Assembly (NCBI GenBank): GCA_030653385.1
Contig: JAURZM010000040.1
Span: 124,001-188,000 of the forward strand
Source of the DNA: Rubrivivax sp.
GTDB taxonomy: Bacteria > Pseudomonadota > Gammaproteobacteria > Burkholderiales > Burkholderiaceae_C
DNA length: 64,000 nt
Reading direction: 5' to 3'
Made by a program: the position numbers and the translations under genes. Position 1 is the stretch's first letter. Every line of letters starts with the position of its first letter. A model generated the notes under the pieces. It worked only from the letters and a program-made list of their open reading frames with translations, made no database searches and was not told the DNA's origin. Positions 17,528 to 26,079 of this stretch are shown here, one piece after another.

Positions 17528-18964
17528 TCAGCCAAGCCAGCCGCCACGGAAGCCCGCGCGCTGCAGCCCGCGCACGAGCCAGGGCTGGCCGCGCATCGTG
17601 CGCCAGACGGCGCCGTCGCGGTGGTTGGCCAGCATCAGCAGCAGCGGGCCGACTTCGATGCCCAGGAAGTCCTTGTCCACCCAGCCGAAACCGGGCACCA
17701 CGTGGCCGTGGGTCAGCTTCACGTCGGTGTAGGTGAAGCTTTCGTTGAAAGCGAAGAAGCCGTACTTGCCGTAGATGTGCCGGCCATGGCGCGCGTGCAT
17801 TGCGGCCAGCGCGGGTGCCACGATCTCGGGCGCGAAGGGCAGCGACGAGCCCGCGCCATAGGGCGCGATGGTGCCGTCGTCCCAGTGCGCCGCGCCGCCC
17901 ATGCCACGGCCGGCGTAGCTGATGAACTTGCGCTTGCGGCCGCCGAACTCGCGTTCGACATCGGCCGGCCCGTCGCTCGCCGTCACGCCCCAGACGTCGC
18001 GACCGTAGCCCACCCAGCCCTCGGGGTTGGCGATGGCATAGGCCTGCTGCGCATAGGTGGCGCGCCGGCTGTTCTCGAAGTAGTCCAGCCCCTTGCCGCG
18101 CAGGTAGTTGTCGGCCAGGCCGCGAAAGTCGACCCAGGCGTGCGTGAACTGGTGGCCGAAGAAGGGTGGGAAGCGCAGGTAGGTCTGGCCGTACTCGGTG
18201 CCCCAGTCGCGGTCATAAGTGCTGGTCCACGCAGCCCACGCCTCGGGCCCCACCGGGTGCGTGGGCGAGCCTAGCGCCAGCAGATAGACCAGGATGGCCT
18301 CGTTGTAGCCCTTCCAGTCGTTGGCGATGTGGCCGCTCTCGGGGTGCCAGCCGTGGCCGATGGACGGCGGCCGCACCTGCGCCCAGGGCCATTCGACGCG
18401 GGCGTAGATCGCTTCGGCCAGGCGGCGCAATTCGGTCTCGGCGGCATCGGTGCCGTCGAAGAAGGCCTGGGCGTGCAGCGCGCCGGCCAGCAGCAGTGCG
18501 GTGTCCACGGTCGACAGCTCGGTGGTGCCGAAGCGGTGGCCCGTCTGCATGTCGAGGAAGTGGTAGAAAAAGCCTTTGTGGCCGGTCACGCCGCGGGGCT
18601 GCGGGCCTTGTGGTGCGTCGTGGAAAAAGCGCAGCGTGGTGAGCGTGCGGTCGCGTGCCTGGGCCCGCGTGATCCACCCGCGCGCCACGCCGATGGGGTA
18701 GGCGCTGAGCCCGAAACCCACCGCGGCCACGCTGGCGAAGGAAGGGGTGGGCCAGCGGTCGGGCACGAGGCCGTTGGCGGGGTTGGTGGTGTCCCAGAAG
18801 TAGTCGAAGCTGCGGCGCTCCAGGTCGGCCAGCAGCGAGGCGGCTTCGTCGCTGGCGGGGCCAGGCGGGCCCGAAGTCTGGCAGCCGCTGGCGGCCAGGC
18901 CGGCCGCCAGCGCGCCGCCCAGCGCGAGCAAGTGGCGGCGTGAAATGCGGAAGTCGATGCTCAT
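17528..18964 (-). CDS. GH144-type (glycoamylase-like) endo-beta-1,2-glucanase lipoprotein
   Basis: 478 residues. The N-terminus SRRHLLALGGALAAGLAASGC combines a twin-Arg region with a lipobox, so it is an exported lipoprotein. The body matches the glycoamylase-like (PF10091) fold that defines GH144: LERRSFDYFWDTTNPANGLVPDR, SVAAVGFGLSAYPIGV, GFFYHFLDMQTG, SIGHGWHPESGHIANDWKGYNEA and the C-terminal YGKYGFFAFNESFT...GIEVGPLLLM. Characterised GH144 enzymes cut beta-1,2-glucan to sophorose and oligosaccharides. The gene sits between the TonB-dependent receptor and the ABC importer, the expected place for the depolymerase. Older databases label this family 'glucoamylase', which misleads. Confidence 0.9.
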   Translation of the reverse strand: MSIDFRISRRHLLALGGALAAGLAASGCQTSGPPGPASDEAASLLADLERRSFDYFWDTTNPANGLVPDRWPTPSFASVAAVGFGLSAYPIGVARGWITRAQARDRTLTTLRFFHDAPQGPQPRGVTGHKGFFYHFLDMQTGHRFGTTELSTVDTALLLAGALHAQAFFDGTDAAETELRRLAEAIYARVEWPWAQVRPPSIGHGWHPESGHIANDWKGYNEAILVYLLALGSPTHPVGPEAWAAWTSTYDRDWGTEYGQTYLRFPPFFGHQFTHAWVDFRGLADNYLRGKGLDYFENSRRATYAQQAYAIANPEGWVGYGRDVWGVTASDGPADVEREFGGRKRKFISYAGRGMGGAAHWDDGTIAPYGAGSSLPFAPEIVAPALAAMHARHGRHIYGKYGFFAFNESFTYTDVKLTHGHVVPGFGWVDKDFLGIEVGPLLLMLANHRDGAVWRTMRGQPWLVRGLQRAGFRGGWLG

Positions 18965-19004
18965 GCGTCGTGTTGTCGCGTCGGTGCCGATGGCGCGGCC
19001 CGGA

Positions 19005-19028
19005 CCCCGGGCGCCGAGGCGCCCGGGG
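19005..19028 (-). other. Strong GC hairpin between TonB-dependent receptor and GH144 genes
   Basis: CCCCGGGCGCC and GGCGCCCGGGG are separated by two bases, an 11-bp perfect inverted repeat (in practice a 10-bp stem with a 4-base loop). No T-run follows on the minus strand, so it is not a good intrinsic terminator. In an operon it could stabilise the upstream receptor mRNA or attenuate read-through. Confidence 0.6.
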
Positions 19029-19052
19029 CCGTGCCGCGCGGTTCAGCGGGCC

Positions 19053-21968
19053 TCAGAACTTGTAGCCGAGCACCAGGCGGTAGGTGCGCGTGTCGCCACG
19101 GATGCTGTTCGGCTTGCCCAGGTTGGCGTTGTCGCCGCCCACCGCGTTCAGCGGGTTGCCCGGGCCGCCACCCCAGTCGTCGAAGCCGCCGTAGTTGGTC
19201 TTGTCGAAGAGGTTCAGCACGTCGACACGCAAGCTCAGGCTCTGCTCGTAGATCTTGAAGGCCTTGGTCAGACTGGCGTCGACCTGCATGAACGAAGGCG
19301 CGTCGCCCTTGACCGAGACGCACTGGTTCCAGCCCGCGGCGCAACTGGTGATGCGGCGCGGCAGCCCGTCGTCCCAGGTCAGCTTGCCGGCCAGCGTCAG
19401 ACCCCAGGGCAGCACGGTGTCGGTCATGCCGGCCGCCACGACGCGGTGCTTGGCCACCAGGGTGCTGGGGTTCCACCCGCGCACGCCCGGGCGACCATAG
19501 GTCCAGTCGAAGATGTCGTTGTTCCACTCCTTGCTGGTGGTCTTGGCGTCGCTGTAGGTGTAGGCGATGCTGGCGGTCCAGCCCGACGCGCGGGTGTAGG
19601 GCTTTTCCAGCTTGGCCAGCAGTGAATCGGTGCGCGCTTCGCCGACGAAGTCGCCCAGGATCAAGGTGCCGAAGCCGTTCGGTCCGCCCCACAGCGGATC
19701 GATCGGGCTTTGCGTGGCGTAGCCGCCGTTGGCATCGCGGTTGCCACCGAACCAGATGAACTGGTTCTTGGCATGGATGCGGCTGACCGCCACCTCGCCG
19801 TTCCACTGGCCCAGCGCCTGGCGCAGGCCGAGCGAGAACTGGTCGGCAAACGGCATCTTGAAGTCGTTCTTGATAAGCCAGATTTCGCCGCCGGCCTGCG
19901 CGTTCTTCTGCAGTTCGTCCAGCGCGTGGTTGGCCATCGTGCGGCTGTAGGAACGGCCCCAGCCGCCGAAAATGACGTGGCTGCGGTTGCCGGCCACGTC
20001 GTAGCTGAAGCCCACGCGCGGGGCCAGTGCGCCCTTGAAGGTCTTGCGCGAACCGCCGGTGCTGATGAACTCATCGATATTGACGCCGCCCTTGGCCAGC
20101 GACTGGGCGTAGGTCTGCCCCGCCGGCGGCGTGATGCCGTGGCGCGGCCCGTCCAGCGCCTTCAGCGCCGTGACGCGGTCTGCCGGCGTGACGTAGCTGT
20201 TGTTCAGCATGTTGTCTTCGTAGTCCCAGCGCAGACCCAGGTTCAGCTCGAGCTGCTTGCTGACCGCCCAGTCGTCCTGGATGTAGAGGCCAAACTGCTT
20301 GTTGCTGAAGTTGGCCGCCGCGCCTGGAATGGCACGCGAGATGCGGCATTCGTCGCTCTGCAACCCGGCGTTGACGACGTTGGTGCCCGTGCACAGGCTG
20401 CCGTTGTAGTACGGCAGGCCGGTGACGTTGTCGATCAGCGTCTCGACGGTGTCGACGCCGAAGGCCGTGCCCGACAGCGCGTACTTCATGTCCTTGACCT
20501 TTGCGCCCATCTTGAGCACATGGCCGGCCAGGCCGGTGTAGGTCAGGTCTTCACTCAGCGTGACGCCCTTTTGCCCACGGTTCTGCGCATTCGGCGAGCC
20601 GCCGGCGAAGACCACGTCGCCCGAGTTCGCCAGCAGCTGCGGCGTGCCAGTCGAGACCTTGTACTTGATGAAGGGCGAGTTGGCCGCCGAATGCGGGTTC
20701 CACGTGTAGTCCTCGAAACCCAGGCGCGCCTCGCTGAACCAGTCGCCCAGCGACCACTCGTGCTTCAAGTCGAAGCGTGTCTCGTCGTTGCGGCGCTCGA
20801 CGTCGTTGCCCGGGATGCTGAGGTCCCGGCTCTCGGGTGTGCGGTCGTCCTCGCGGCGCACGCGGAAGCTGGCGCTCAGGCGCTGGTCGGGTGTGAGCTG
20901 AGCGTCGACCTTGCCGAACAACAGGTGCTCGGTGAACTTGTCGACCTGGTTGCCCCGGTAACTGCGGATCGTCGGCATGATGCCAGCGCTGGTGGGCAGC
21001 TTGTCGAGCTCTCGCGGGATGATCTGGCGCGAGTCTTCGATGGTCTTGCCGTCGTAGGCGAAGAAGAAGTGGATCTGGTCGCGCACGACGGGACCGCCGA
21101 CGCTGAAGCCGTATTCCTGCTTGCTGGACGATGGCAGCTTCACGCCTTGAGCTTCACGTTCCTTCTCGAACACCGACTTGCTGCGCCAGCTGGTGCCGGT
21201 GCGGTCGACATAGGCTTCGCCGCTGAGGGTGTTGCTGCCCGACTTGGTGATGGCCGTGACGGCGGCGCTACTGACCTGGTCGTACTCGGCCTTGTAGTTC
21301 TGCGTCAGCACGCGGTACTCGGCGATGGCCGACTGCGGGAAGGGGTTGCCGCGTGAACTGTCCTGCCCCGCCAGGCCGCCGCGCAGGATGTTGTTCTTCT
21401 GGCCCACGCCGTCGATGAAGACGTTGACGTGGTCGAAGTTCTGCGAACCGGCCTGGATCTTGGTGTTGCCGCTGGCGTCGGCGCTGAAGGCCACGCCAGG
21501 CGCCAGGTCGACGCTGCTGAGAAAGTTGCGGCTGACCTGCGGCAATGTCTCGATGAGCCGGCGCGACACCGCAGTGCCCACTTCGGAGCTGCGCACGTCC
21601 TTGCGCTGCGCCGCGCCGGTGATGACGATCAGCTGCGTTTCGCTGACGGTCAGGTCGAGCGAAGCCGTTTCGCCCACGGCGACGGTGAGGCTCTCGGTCT
21701 TCGTCGCCTTGCCCGGCGTGGCCACGCGAAGTTCGTAGGCGCCCGGCGCCAGGCCGGTGAGCACGTAGCTGCCGTCAGCGCGCAGCGTGGCGCGGTAGAC
21801 GCTGCCGTTGGCCTGGTTGACGGCGCTGACGGTGGTGCCGGCGCTGGCGCCGGCGATCTGTCCCTTGATGGTGGCGGTGCTGAGCTGGGCCTGGGCGGCG
21901 CCGGCCAGGGCCAGGGCCACGGCGGCGGCCAAAGCGTGGCGGCGATAACTGCGGGTGCTTCGGTTCAT
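19053..21968 (-). CDS. TonB-dependent outer-membrane receptor with carboxypeptidase-regulatory-like N-domain
   Basis: About 971 residues from ATG 21968. I prefer this start because AAGGAA lies nine bases upstream; ATG 21977 abuts the same site too closely. The signal peptide RRHALAAAVALALAGAAQAQ is followed by a CarboxypepD_reg-like beta-sandwich (about residues 28-110), a plug domain and a 22-strand barrel ending in aromatic Phe. It resembles Oar/OmpA-related TonB receptors. It lies 68 bp after lacI and first in the run of polymer-handling genes, so it probably imports long beta-glucan oligomers across the outer membrane. Substrate is inferred from context. Confidence 0.92.
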   Translation of the reverse strand: MNRSTRSYRRHALAAAVALALAGAAQAQLSTATIKGQIAGASAGTTVSAVNQANGSVYRATLRADGSYVLTGLAPGAYELRVATPGKATKTESLTVAVGETASLDLTVSETQLIVITGAAQRKDVRSSEVGTAVSRRLIETLPQVSRNFLSSVDLAPGVAFSADASGNTKIQAGSQNFDHVNVFIDGVGQKNNILRGGLAGQDSSRGNPFPQSAIAEYRVLTQNYKAEYDQVSSAAVTAITKSGSNTLSGEAYVDRTGTSWRSKSVFEKEREAQGVKLPSSSKQEYGFSVGGPVVRDQIHFFFAYDGKTIEDSRQIIPRELDKLPTSAGIMPTIRSYRGNQVDKFTEHLLFGKVDAQLTPDQRLSASFRVRREDDRTPESRDLSIPGNDVERRNDETRFDLKHEWSLGDWFSEARLGFEDYTWNPHSAANSPFIKYKVSTGTPQLLANSGDVVFAGGSPNAQNRGQKGVTLSEDLTYTGLAGHVLKMGAKVKDMKYALSGTAFGVDTVETLIDNVTGLPYYNGSLCTGTNVVNAGLQSDECRISRAIPGAAANFSNKQFGLYIQDDWAVSKQLELNLGLRWDYEDNMLNNSYVTPADRVTALKALDGPRHGITPPAGQTYAQSLAKGGVNIDEFISTGGSRKTFKGALAPRVGFSYDVAGNRSHVIFGGWGRSYSRTMANHALDELQKNAQAGGEIWLIKNDFKMPFADQFSLGLRQALGQWNGEVAVSRIHAKNQFIWFGGNRDANGGYATQSPIDPLWGGPNGFGTLILGDFVGEARTDSLLAKLEKPYTRASGWTASIAYTYSDAKTTSKEWNNDIFDWTYGRPGVRGWNPSTLVAKHRVVAAGMTDTVLPWGLTLAGKLTWDDGLPRRITSCAAGWNQCVSVKGDAPSFMQVDASLTKAFKIYEQSLSLRVDVLNLFDKTNYGGFDDWGGGPGNPLNAVGGDNANLGKPNSIRGDTRTYRLVLGYKF

Positions 21969-22036
21969 GTCTGCCATTTCCTTGTTGTGGTCTCTGACGC
22001 GGGTACGGGGTGGGGCTGGAAGCCGCCCACTTGTTC

Positions 22037-23068
22037 TCAATGCTGTGCTGCGGCGCGCGGCGACCGGGGTGCGGCCGGCGGGCCGGCGCCGCAGGAGCGG
22101 CGCACCACCAGTTCCACCGGTGTCACCACGGTGTGCGTGGCCACGGTCTGCGGCGCTTCGACGGCCTTGACCAGCGCGTCGAGCGCAGCCGCGCCCAGGG
22201 CGGCAATGGGCACGCGGATGGTGGTCAGCGCCGGCGTGACGTAGCGCGCGATGGGGATGTCGTCGAAGCCGGCCACGGCCACGTCGTCGGGCACACGCAG
22301 CCCGGCCTCGTGCAGCGCGGCCATGCAGCCCACGGCCATCATGTCGTTGGCGGCGAACACGGCGTCGGGCCGCGGCTTGTGGTTGGCGATGCGGCGGCCG
22401 GCCGCCCAGCCGGCTTCTTCGCTGAAGTCGCCGTCGAAGACCATCTCGCGCATGCCGGGCTTGAGGCCGGCGCGGTAGCCGGCCAGGCGTTGCGCGGCTT
22501 CGTCGTTGCCCGGCGCGCCGGTGATGAAGGCCACACGTTGGCGGCCGCTGGCCACGAGGTGGCGTGTCATCGTGGTGGCGCCGCCGAGGTTGTCGACGAC
22601 GAAGCTGGCATGGTCTTCGAGGTCCATGCCGCTGTTCAGCAGCACGGCCGGCAGGCTGCCGGGCAGGTTGTGGCGAAGAAAATCCGCGTCGGCGTGCGGC
22701 GACATCACCAGCAGCCCGTCGACGCGCCCGTTCATCGCGCGCAGCGCCGCTGCGGCTTCGTCGGCGTTGCCGTGGCTGCTGCTCACCAGCAGATGCAGGC
22801 CGCGCGCGCGGGCGGCCTGGTCGACGCCGCGGATGAGTTCGCTGAAGTATTCGCCGTGCAGGTCGGGCAGCAGCGCGCCGATGGTGTCGGTGCGCCGCGT
22901 GATCAGGCTGCGGGCCGCGCCCGAGGGCGTGAAGCGCAGCGTGCGCGCGGCGTCTTCGATGCGCTGGCGGGTCTCGGGCAGCACGTTGGTGGCGCCGTTC
23001 AGGGCGCGCGACACCGTGGCCACCGAAACCCCGGCGGCACGTGCGACATCACGGATGGTGGCGGGCAT
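22037..23068 (-). CDS. LacI-family transcriptional repressor of the glucan locus
   Basis: 343 residues. The N-terminal helix-turn-helix is ATIRDVARAAGVSVATVSRA followed by the hinge helix (PSGAARSL). A periplasmic-binding-protein-like effector domain begins at TIGALLPDLHGEYFSELIRG. Two operator-like palindromes lie 66-124 bp upstream and one before the GH1 gene. The 14-bp core TGTAATCGTTTCCA agrees with the general LacI consensus with a central CG. It probably represses itself, the receptor-to-phosphorylase operon and GH1, and is released by a sugar inducer. Confidence 0.93.
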   Translation of the reverse strand: MPATIRDVARAAGVSVATVSRALNGATNVLPETRQRIEDAARTLRFTPSGAARSLITRRTDTIGALLPDLHGEYFSELIRGVDQAARARGLHLLVSSSHGNADEAAAALRAMNGRVDGLLVMSPHADADFLRHNLPGSLPAVLLNSGMDLEDHASFVVDNLGGATTMTRHLVASGRQRVAFITGAPGNDEAAQRLAGYRAGLKPGMREMVFDGDFSEEAGWAAGRRIANHKPRPDAVFAANDMMAVGCMAALHEAGLRVPDDVAVAGFDDIPIARYVTPALTTIRVPIAALGAAALDALVKAVEAPQTVATHTVVTPVELVVRRSCGAGPPAAPRSPRAAAQH

Positions 23069-23134
23069 GGCTTCAGCGGCGCGCGACCGCGTGGGTGCCT
23101 GACGGGCTGGGCAGCAACATCGACGTCGATCTCA

Positions 23135-23148
23135 TGTAAAGGTTTTCA
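23135..23148. promoter_or_regulatory. Second LacI-type operator candidate upstream of lacI
   Basis: TGTAAAGGTTTTCA follows the same half-site spacing as the two stronger operators but has GG at its centre instead of CG. It is framed by CATG on both sides, extending the imperfect palindrome to 18 bp. It lies 67 bases before the lacI start, in the likely core-promoter region, so occupancy would block transcription. Confidence 0.5.
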
Positions 23149-23177
23149 TGATTGGATACGCATCCTGAATCTTGCGA

Positions 23178-23191
23178 TGTAATCGTTTCCA
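23178..23191. promoter_or_regulatory. LacI-type operator upstream of lacI
   Basis: TGTAATCGTTTCCA fits the LacI-family pattern TGNAANCGNTNNCA with a central CG. The identical 14-mer, in opposite orientation, lies at 24630-24643 before the GH1 gene. This exact sharing within one locus is the main evidence that it binds the local LacI protein. Confidence 0.75.
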
Positions 23192-23224
23192 CCAATCCCG
23201 TTGTCCGCTGGCAAAGGCCGGGCG

Positions 23225-24589
23225 TCAGGCGGGCGGCGGCAACCCGTCCAGACCGGCGCCGTGGCGGGCGATGAGCTGCGCGTACCAGCGTGCGCTGGCC
23301 TTGGGCGTGCGCTGCAACGTCTGGAAGTCGACGTGCACGAGGCCGAAGCGCTTGGCAAAGCCGTGTGCCCATTCCAGGTTGTCCAGCAGCGACCAGGCGC
23401 AGTAGCCACGCACGTCGGCGCCCTGGGTCAGGGCAGCCTGCACCGCCGCCAGGTGGGTGCGCAGGTAGTGCACACGCAGCGGGTCGTCGATGCGGCCGTC
23501 CACTGGCGCCGGCGGGTCGTAGAAGGCAGCGCCGTTTTCCGTCACGTACAGAGGCAGGCCGCCGTAACGCTGGTGCATCCAGACCAGCGTGTCGGTCAGG
23601 CTCTGCGGGTGCAGTTCCCAGCCGGTCTCGGTGGTGATCGCACCTGGCTGGCGCACCGGCGCGGCCTTCACCGGCCAGCCCGACGGGTCGGCCCGTACCA
23701 CGGCGCGGGTGTAGTAGTTCAGGCCCAGCCAGTCGACGGGCACCTTCAGCGCCTCGACCTCGGCCTCGGGCCAGTCGGGCCAGCTGGCGCCGAAGACCTC
23801 GCGCAGTTCGTCGGGGTAGCGGCCGAGCAGCGCGGGGTCGAGGTACTGGCGGTTCATGTAGGCGTCGGCCAGGGCGGCGGCGTGGCGGTCGGCCCCGGTC
23901 GCACCGGGGGCCAGGTGCTTGGGCTCGATGTTCACGACCAGCCCGATCTGGTGCTTGCCCATGGCCCGGTAGGCGCGTACGGCCGCGGCGTGGGCCTGCA
24001 GCTGGCGGTGTGCGGCGACGGCGGCTTCGTGCGCGCAGCGGTGGCCGGGGGCGAGCACGCCGTGCATGTAGCCGCCGTCGGCCACCACCCAAGGTTCGTT
24101 GATGGTGGCCCACAACGTCACGCGGTCGTCGAGCGCGCCGTACATCACCTGGGCGTAGTCGGCGAACCAATGCGCGATGTCGGGGTTGAGCCAGCCGCCG
24201 CGGTCGTCCAGCGCCTGCGGCAGGTCCCAGTGGTAGAGCGTGGCCATCGGCGTGATGCCGGCGGCCAGCAGTTCGTCCACCAGGCGTTCATAGAAGCCCA
24301 GCCCGGCAGCATTCACCGCGCCGCGACCTTCGGGCAGCACGCGGCCCCAGTTGATGCTGAAGCGGTAGGCGGTGAGGCCCAGCGCCTTCATCAGTGCCAC
24401 GTCACCCGGCATGCGGCGATAGTGGTCGCAGGCGACATCCCCCGTGTCGCCGTTGGCGATGCGGCCGGGCGTGCGCGCGAAGCGCTGCCAGATGCTGGGG
24501 CCGGCGCCGTCGGCCAGCGGCGAGCCTTCGATCTGGTAGGCCGAGGTGGCACAACCCCAGAGGAAGCCGGGTGGGAAGGCTGGGTTCAT
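23225..24589 (-). CDS. GH1 beta-glucosidase
   Basis: 454 residues, no signal peptide, so cytoplasmic. Family 1 markers are complete: FLWGCATSAYQIEG at the N-terminus, acid/base Glu165 in T-I-N-E-P-W, nucleophile Glu351 in Y-V-T-E-N-G, and the C-terminal YCAWSLLDNLEWAHGF. It hydrolyses short beta-glucosides, here probably sophorose or other disaccharides left by the GH94 phosphorylase. It is the first gene of the block and has its own operator-bearing promoter region, with 156 bp separating it from lacI. Confidence 0.95.
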   Translation of the reverse strand: MNPAFPPGFLWGCATSAYQIEGSPLADGAGPSIWQRFARTPGRIANGDTGDVACDHYRRMPGDVALMKALGLTAYRFSINWGRVLPEGRGAVNAAGLGFYERLVDELLAAGITPMATLYHWDLPQALDDRGGWLNPDIAHWFADYAQVMYGALDDRVTLWATINEPWVVADGGYMHGVLAPGHRCAHEAAVAAHRQLQAHAAAVRAYRAMGKHQIGLVVNIEPKHLAPGATGADRHAAALADAYMNRQYLDPALLGRYPDELREVFGASWPDWPEAEVEALKVPVDWLGLNYYTRAVVRADPSGWPVKAAPVRQPGAITTETGWELHPQSLTDTLVWMHQRYGGLPLYVTENGAAFYDPPAPVDGRIDDPLRVHYLRTHLAAVQAALTQGADVRGYCAWSLLDNLEWAHGFAKRFGLVHVDFQTLQRTPKASARWYAQLIARHGAGLDGLPPPA

Positions 24590-24629
24590 GCCGGCCGTCC
24601 AAGTGAATGGTGCATCGTGTAACTCGCCG

Positions 24630-24643
24630 TGGAAACGATTACA
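24630..24643. promoter_or_regulatory. LacI-type operator upstream of the GH1 gene
   Basis: TGGAAACGATTACA is the exact reverse complement of the operator at 23178-23191. It lies 41 bases before the GH1 start codon, where bound repressor would block initiation. Confidence 0.75.
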
Positions 24644-24670
24644 TGACGGTATTCGACCCGATCTGCGGTG

Positions 24671-24982
24671 TCAATCGGGGTTGGGTTGGGGGTGGGTTCG
24701 GGCCAGCGTGTCACGGGCAGTGAGCATCAGCACCGGGATGCTGCGGTCGGCCTCGGCACGCAGGCGCTGGCAGATCTGCAAGCCGTCGAGGCCTGGCAGC
24801 CCAAGGTCCAGCAGCAGCACGTCCGGCGGCTGTTCCAGCGCCAACTGCAGCGCGAGCCGGCCATCACTCGCTTCATCGACGCGCCACCCGGCACCGGCCA
24901 GCACGGCGACGATCTGCGCACGCAGCGCGGCATGGTCTTCGGCGACGAGGATGCGCGGGGGCGGGGTGGGCATTTCGGACAT
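24671..24982 (-). CDS. Truncated response-regulator receiver domain (possible remnant)
   Basis: 103 residues. It begins as a normal CheY-like receiver: RILVAEDHAALRAQIVAVL (acidic pair), DVLLLDLGLPGLDG (phospho-Asp) and VLMLTARD (the conserved Thr/Ser position). The sequence then diverges into LARTHPQPNPD and stops, so beta-5 with the invariant Lys and helix 5 are missing, and there is no output domain. It is probably the stump of an OmpR-like regulator cut by a rearrangement upstream of the GH1 promoter. No histidine kinase gene is nearby. Confidence 0.6.
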   Translation of the reverse strand: MSEMPTPPPRILVAEDHAALRAQIVAVLAGAGWRVDEASDGRLALQLALEQPPDVLLLDLGLPGLDGLQICQRLRAEADRSIPVLMLTARDTLARTHPQPNPD

Positions 24983-25466
24983 GCCCGATGAGTTTGGGCG
25001 CCGGTTTGTGAAGCGTTTGTCAAGAGGTGCCGCTCGAAGGAGCCGAACACCGGCGACCGCTCTCGCGCGTCCGGGCGCAGTTGATGCGCCGCCAGTTCAG
25101 CGCAGCGGTCTGGGAACCCCTGTGCTCAGCCCAGATGTGGGGCTGCAACGTACCGCCAGCCCGCCAGGCCGCCGGCTCACCGTCCTGTTTGCAAGGGTGG
25201 CGGTTGCCAGCGCCATGGCCCGCAGGCAGGACGCAGCATCGACGCTGCCAATGCTGACGGGCTCATCAAGGCGCAGGCTGCATCGGTGGACGTAAATGGG
25301 GCGACCCGTTTGCGGTGCACTGCCGAGAGCATCAAGGCTGCGTTGGTGCGGTCCGGGCCGACGCACGGGCTCAGCCGATGCGTGAGCGGCTGTTCGCCGA
25401 AGTGCGCCATGCCCGCAGCTCAGGGCCAGCTGTGCTGGCCCGCTCAGCACACCAGTGCGCGCTGAC
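24983..25466. other. 484-bp spacer without a supported gene
   Basis: Between the receiver fragment and the PEP-CTERM gene there is GC-rich sequence with short frames on both strands. None of them has a ribosome-binding site or a recognisable motif. It directly abuts the truncated response regulator, so it may be debris from the same rearrangement. I see no inverted-repeat ends or transposase fragment. Confidence 0.45.
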
Positions 25467-26030
25467 TCAAACCGAGCGCGAGCGCCGCTGCGCAGCGCCT
25501 GCTGCCAGCAAGGCCAAGGCGACCAGCGCCAGCGAGCCGGGTTCGGGCACGGCCGTCGACCGGGTCACGAGGTTGATCAAGGCGCGGCCGCCGCTGGCTT
25601 CACCGGTACCGACGTCAATGGTGATCGAGTCGCTGGTGAATGAGATCATGCCGGCGGTCAGCCAGGAAATCGAGCTCGAGGCCAAGCTGAAGCCAACCAC
25701 CACGGCAGACTCACCCAGGAAGTCGAGATCGCTGATGGTGATCAGCTGCGGGTTGAAGTAGCCGTTGAGCAGGTTCAGCGTGATGCTGGTGGCGCCAATG
25801 TCGATGAACTCGCCCGCGATGTTCAGCGGTGTCAGGTTTGCACCGGTGAACTCGGCCGCGCCGCCATCGACAACCAAGGCAGACGCCGCAGCGTTGAAGT
25901 TGCCGGTGAAGGTGGCAGTGACCGTGTCGCCGATCAGGGTGGGTGCAGCGCTGGCCGCACAGACACTGGCCGCAAGCGCAGCAGCTGCAAAACCCTGGCG
26001 CAGGGTTGAACACGAAACGGTGAATGCCAT
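25467..26030 (-). CDS. PEP-CTERM sorted exoprotein
   Basis: About 187 residues from ATG 26030, with GGAGA five bases upstream. The signal peptide (QGFAAAALAASVCAASA) is followed by a small Thr/Ile/Leu-rich beta domain and then a PEP-CTERM signal. That signal is V-P-E-P-G-S, a hydrophobic helix (LALVALALLAAGAA) and an Arg-rich tail (QRRSRSV). Such tails are processed by exosortase and the proteins are usually tied to exopolysaccharide or floc formation. A sigma-54-type promoter lies 50 bases upstream. The exact role is unknown. Confidence 0.88.
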   Translation of the reverse strand: MAFTVSCSTLRQGFAAAALAASVCAASAAPTLIGDTVTATFTGNFNAAASALVVDGGAAEFTGANLTPLNIAGEFIDIGATSITLNLLNGYFNPQLITISDLDFLGESAVVVGFSLASSSISWLTAGMISFTSDSITIDVGTGEASGGRALINLVTRSTAVPEPGSLALVALALLAAGAAQRRSRSV

Positions 26031-26079
26031 GCTCGTCTCCGGCAGAGTGAAGTGGATTGAATTTGGACACGGGGCCCGA

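Noticed and set aside
17528..18964. Naming this gene a glucoamylase
   Set aside because: The glycoamylase-like Pfam name is historical. The sequence pattern is that of GH144 beta-1,2-glucanases, not GH15.
21969..22036. Search for a LacI operator directly before the TonB receptor
   Set aside because: No TGNAANCGNTNNCA-like site is present. The receptor is more likely transcribed from the lacI promoter.
25097..25450. Minus-strand 117-codon frame in the spacer before the PEP-CTERM gene
   Set aside because: It has no ribosome-binding site, no motif and atypical composition.
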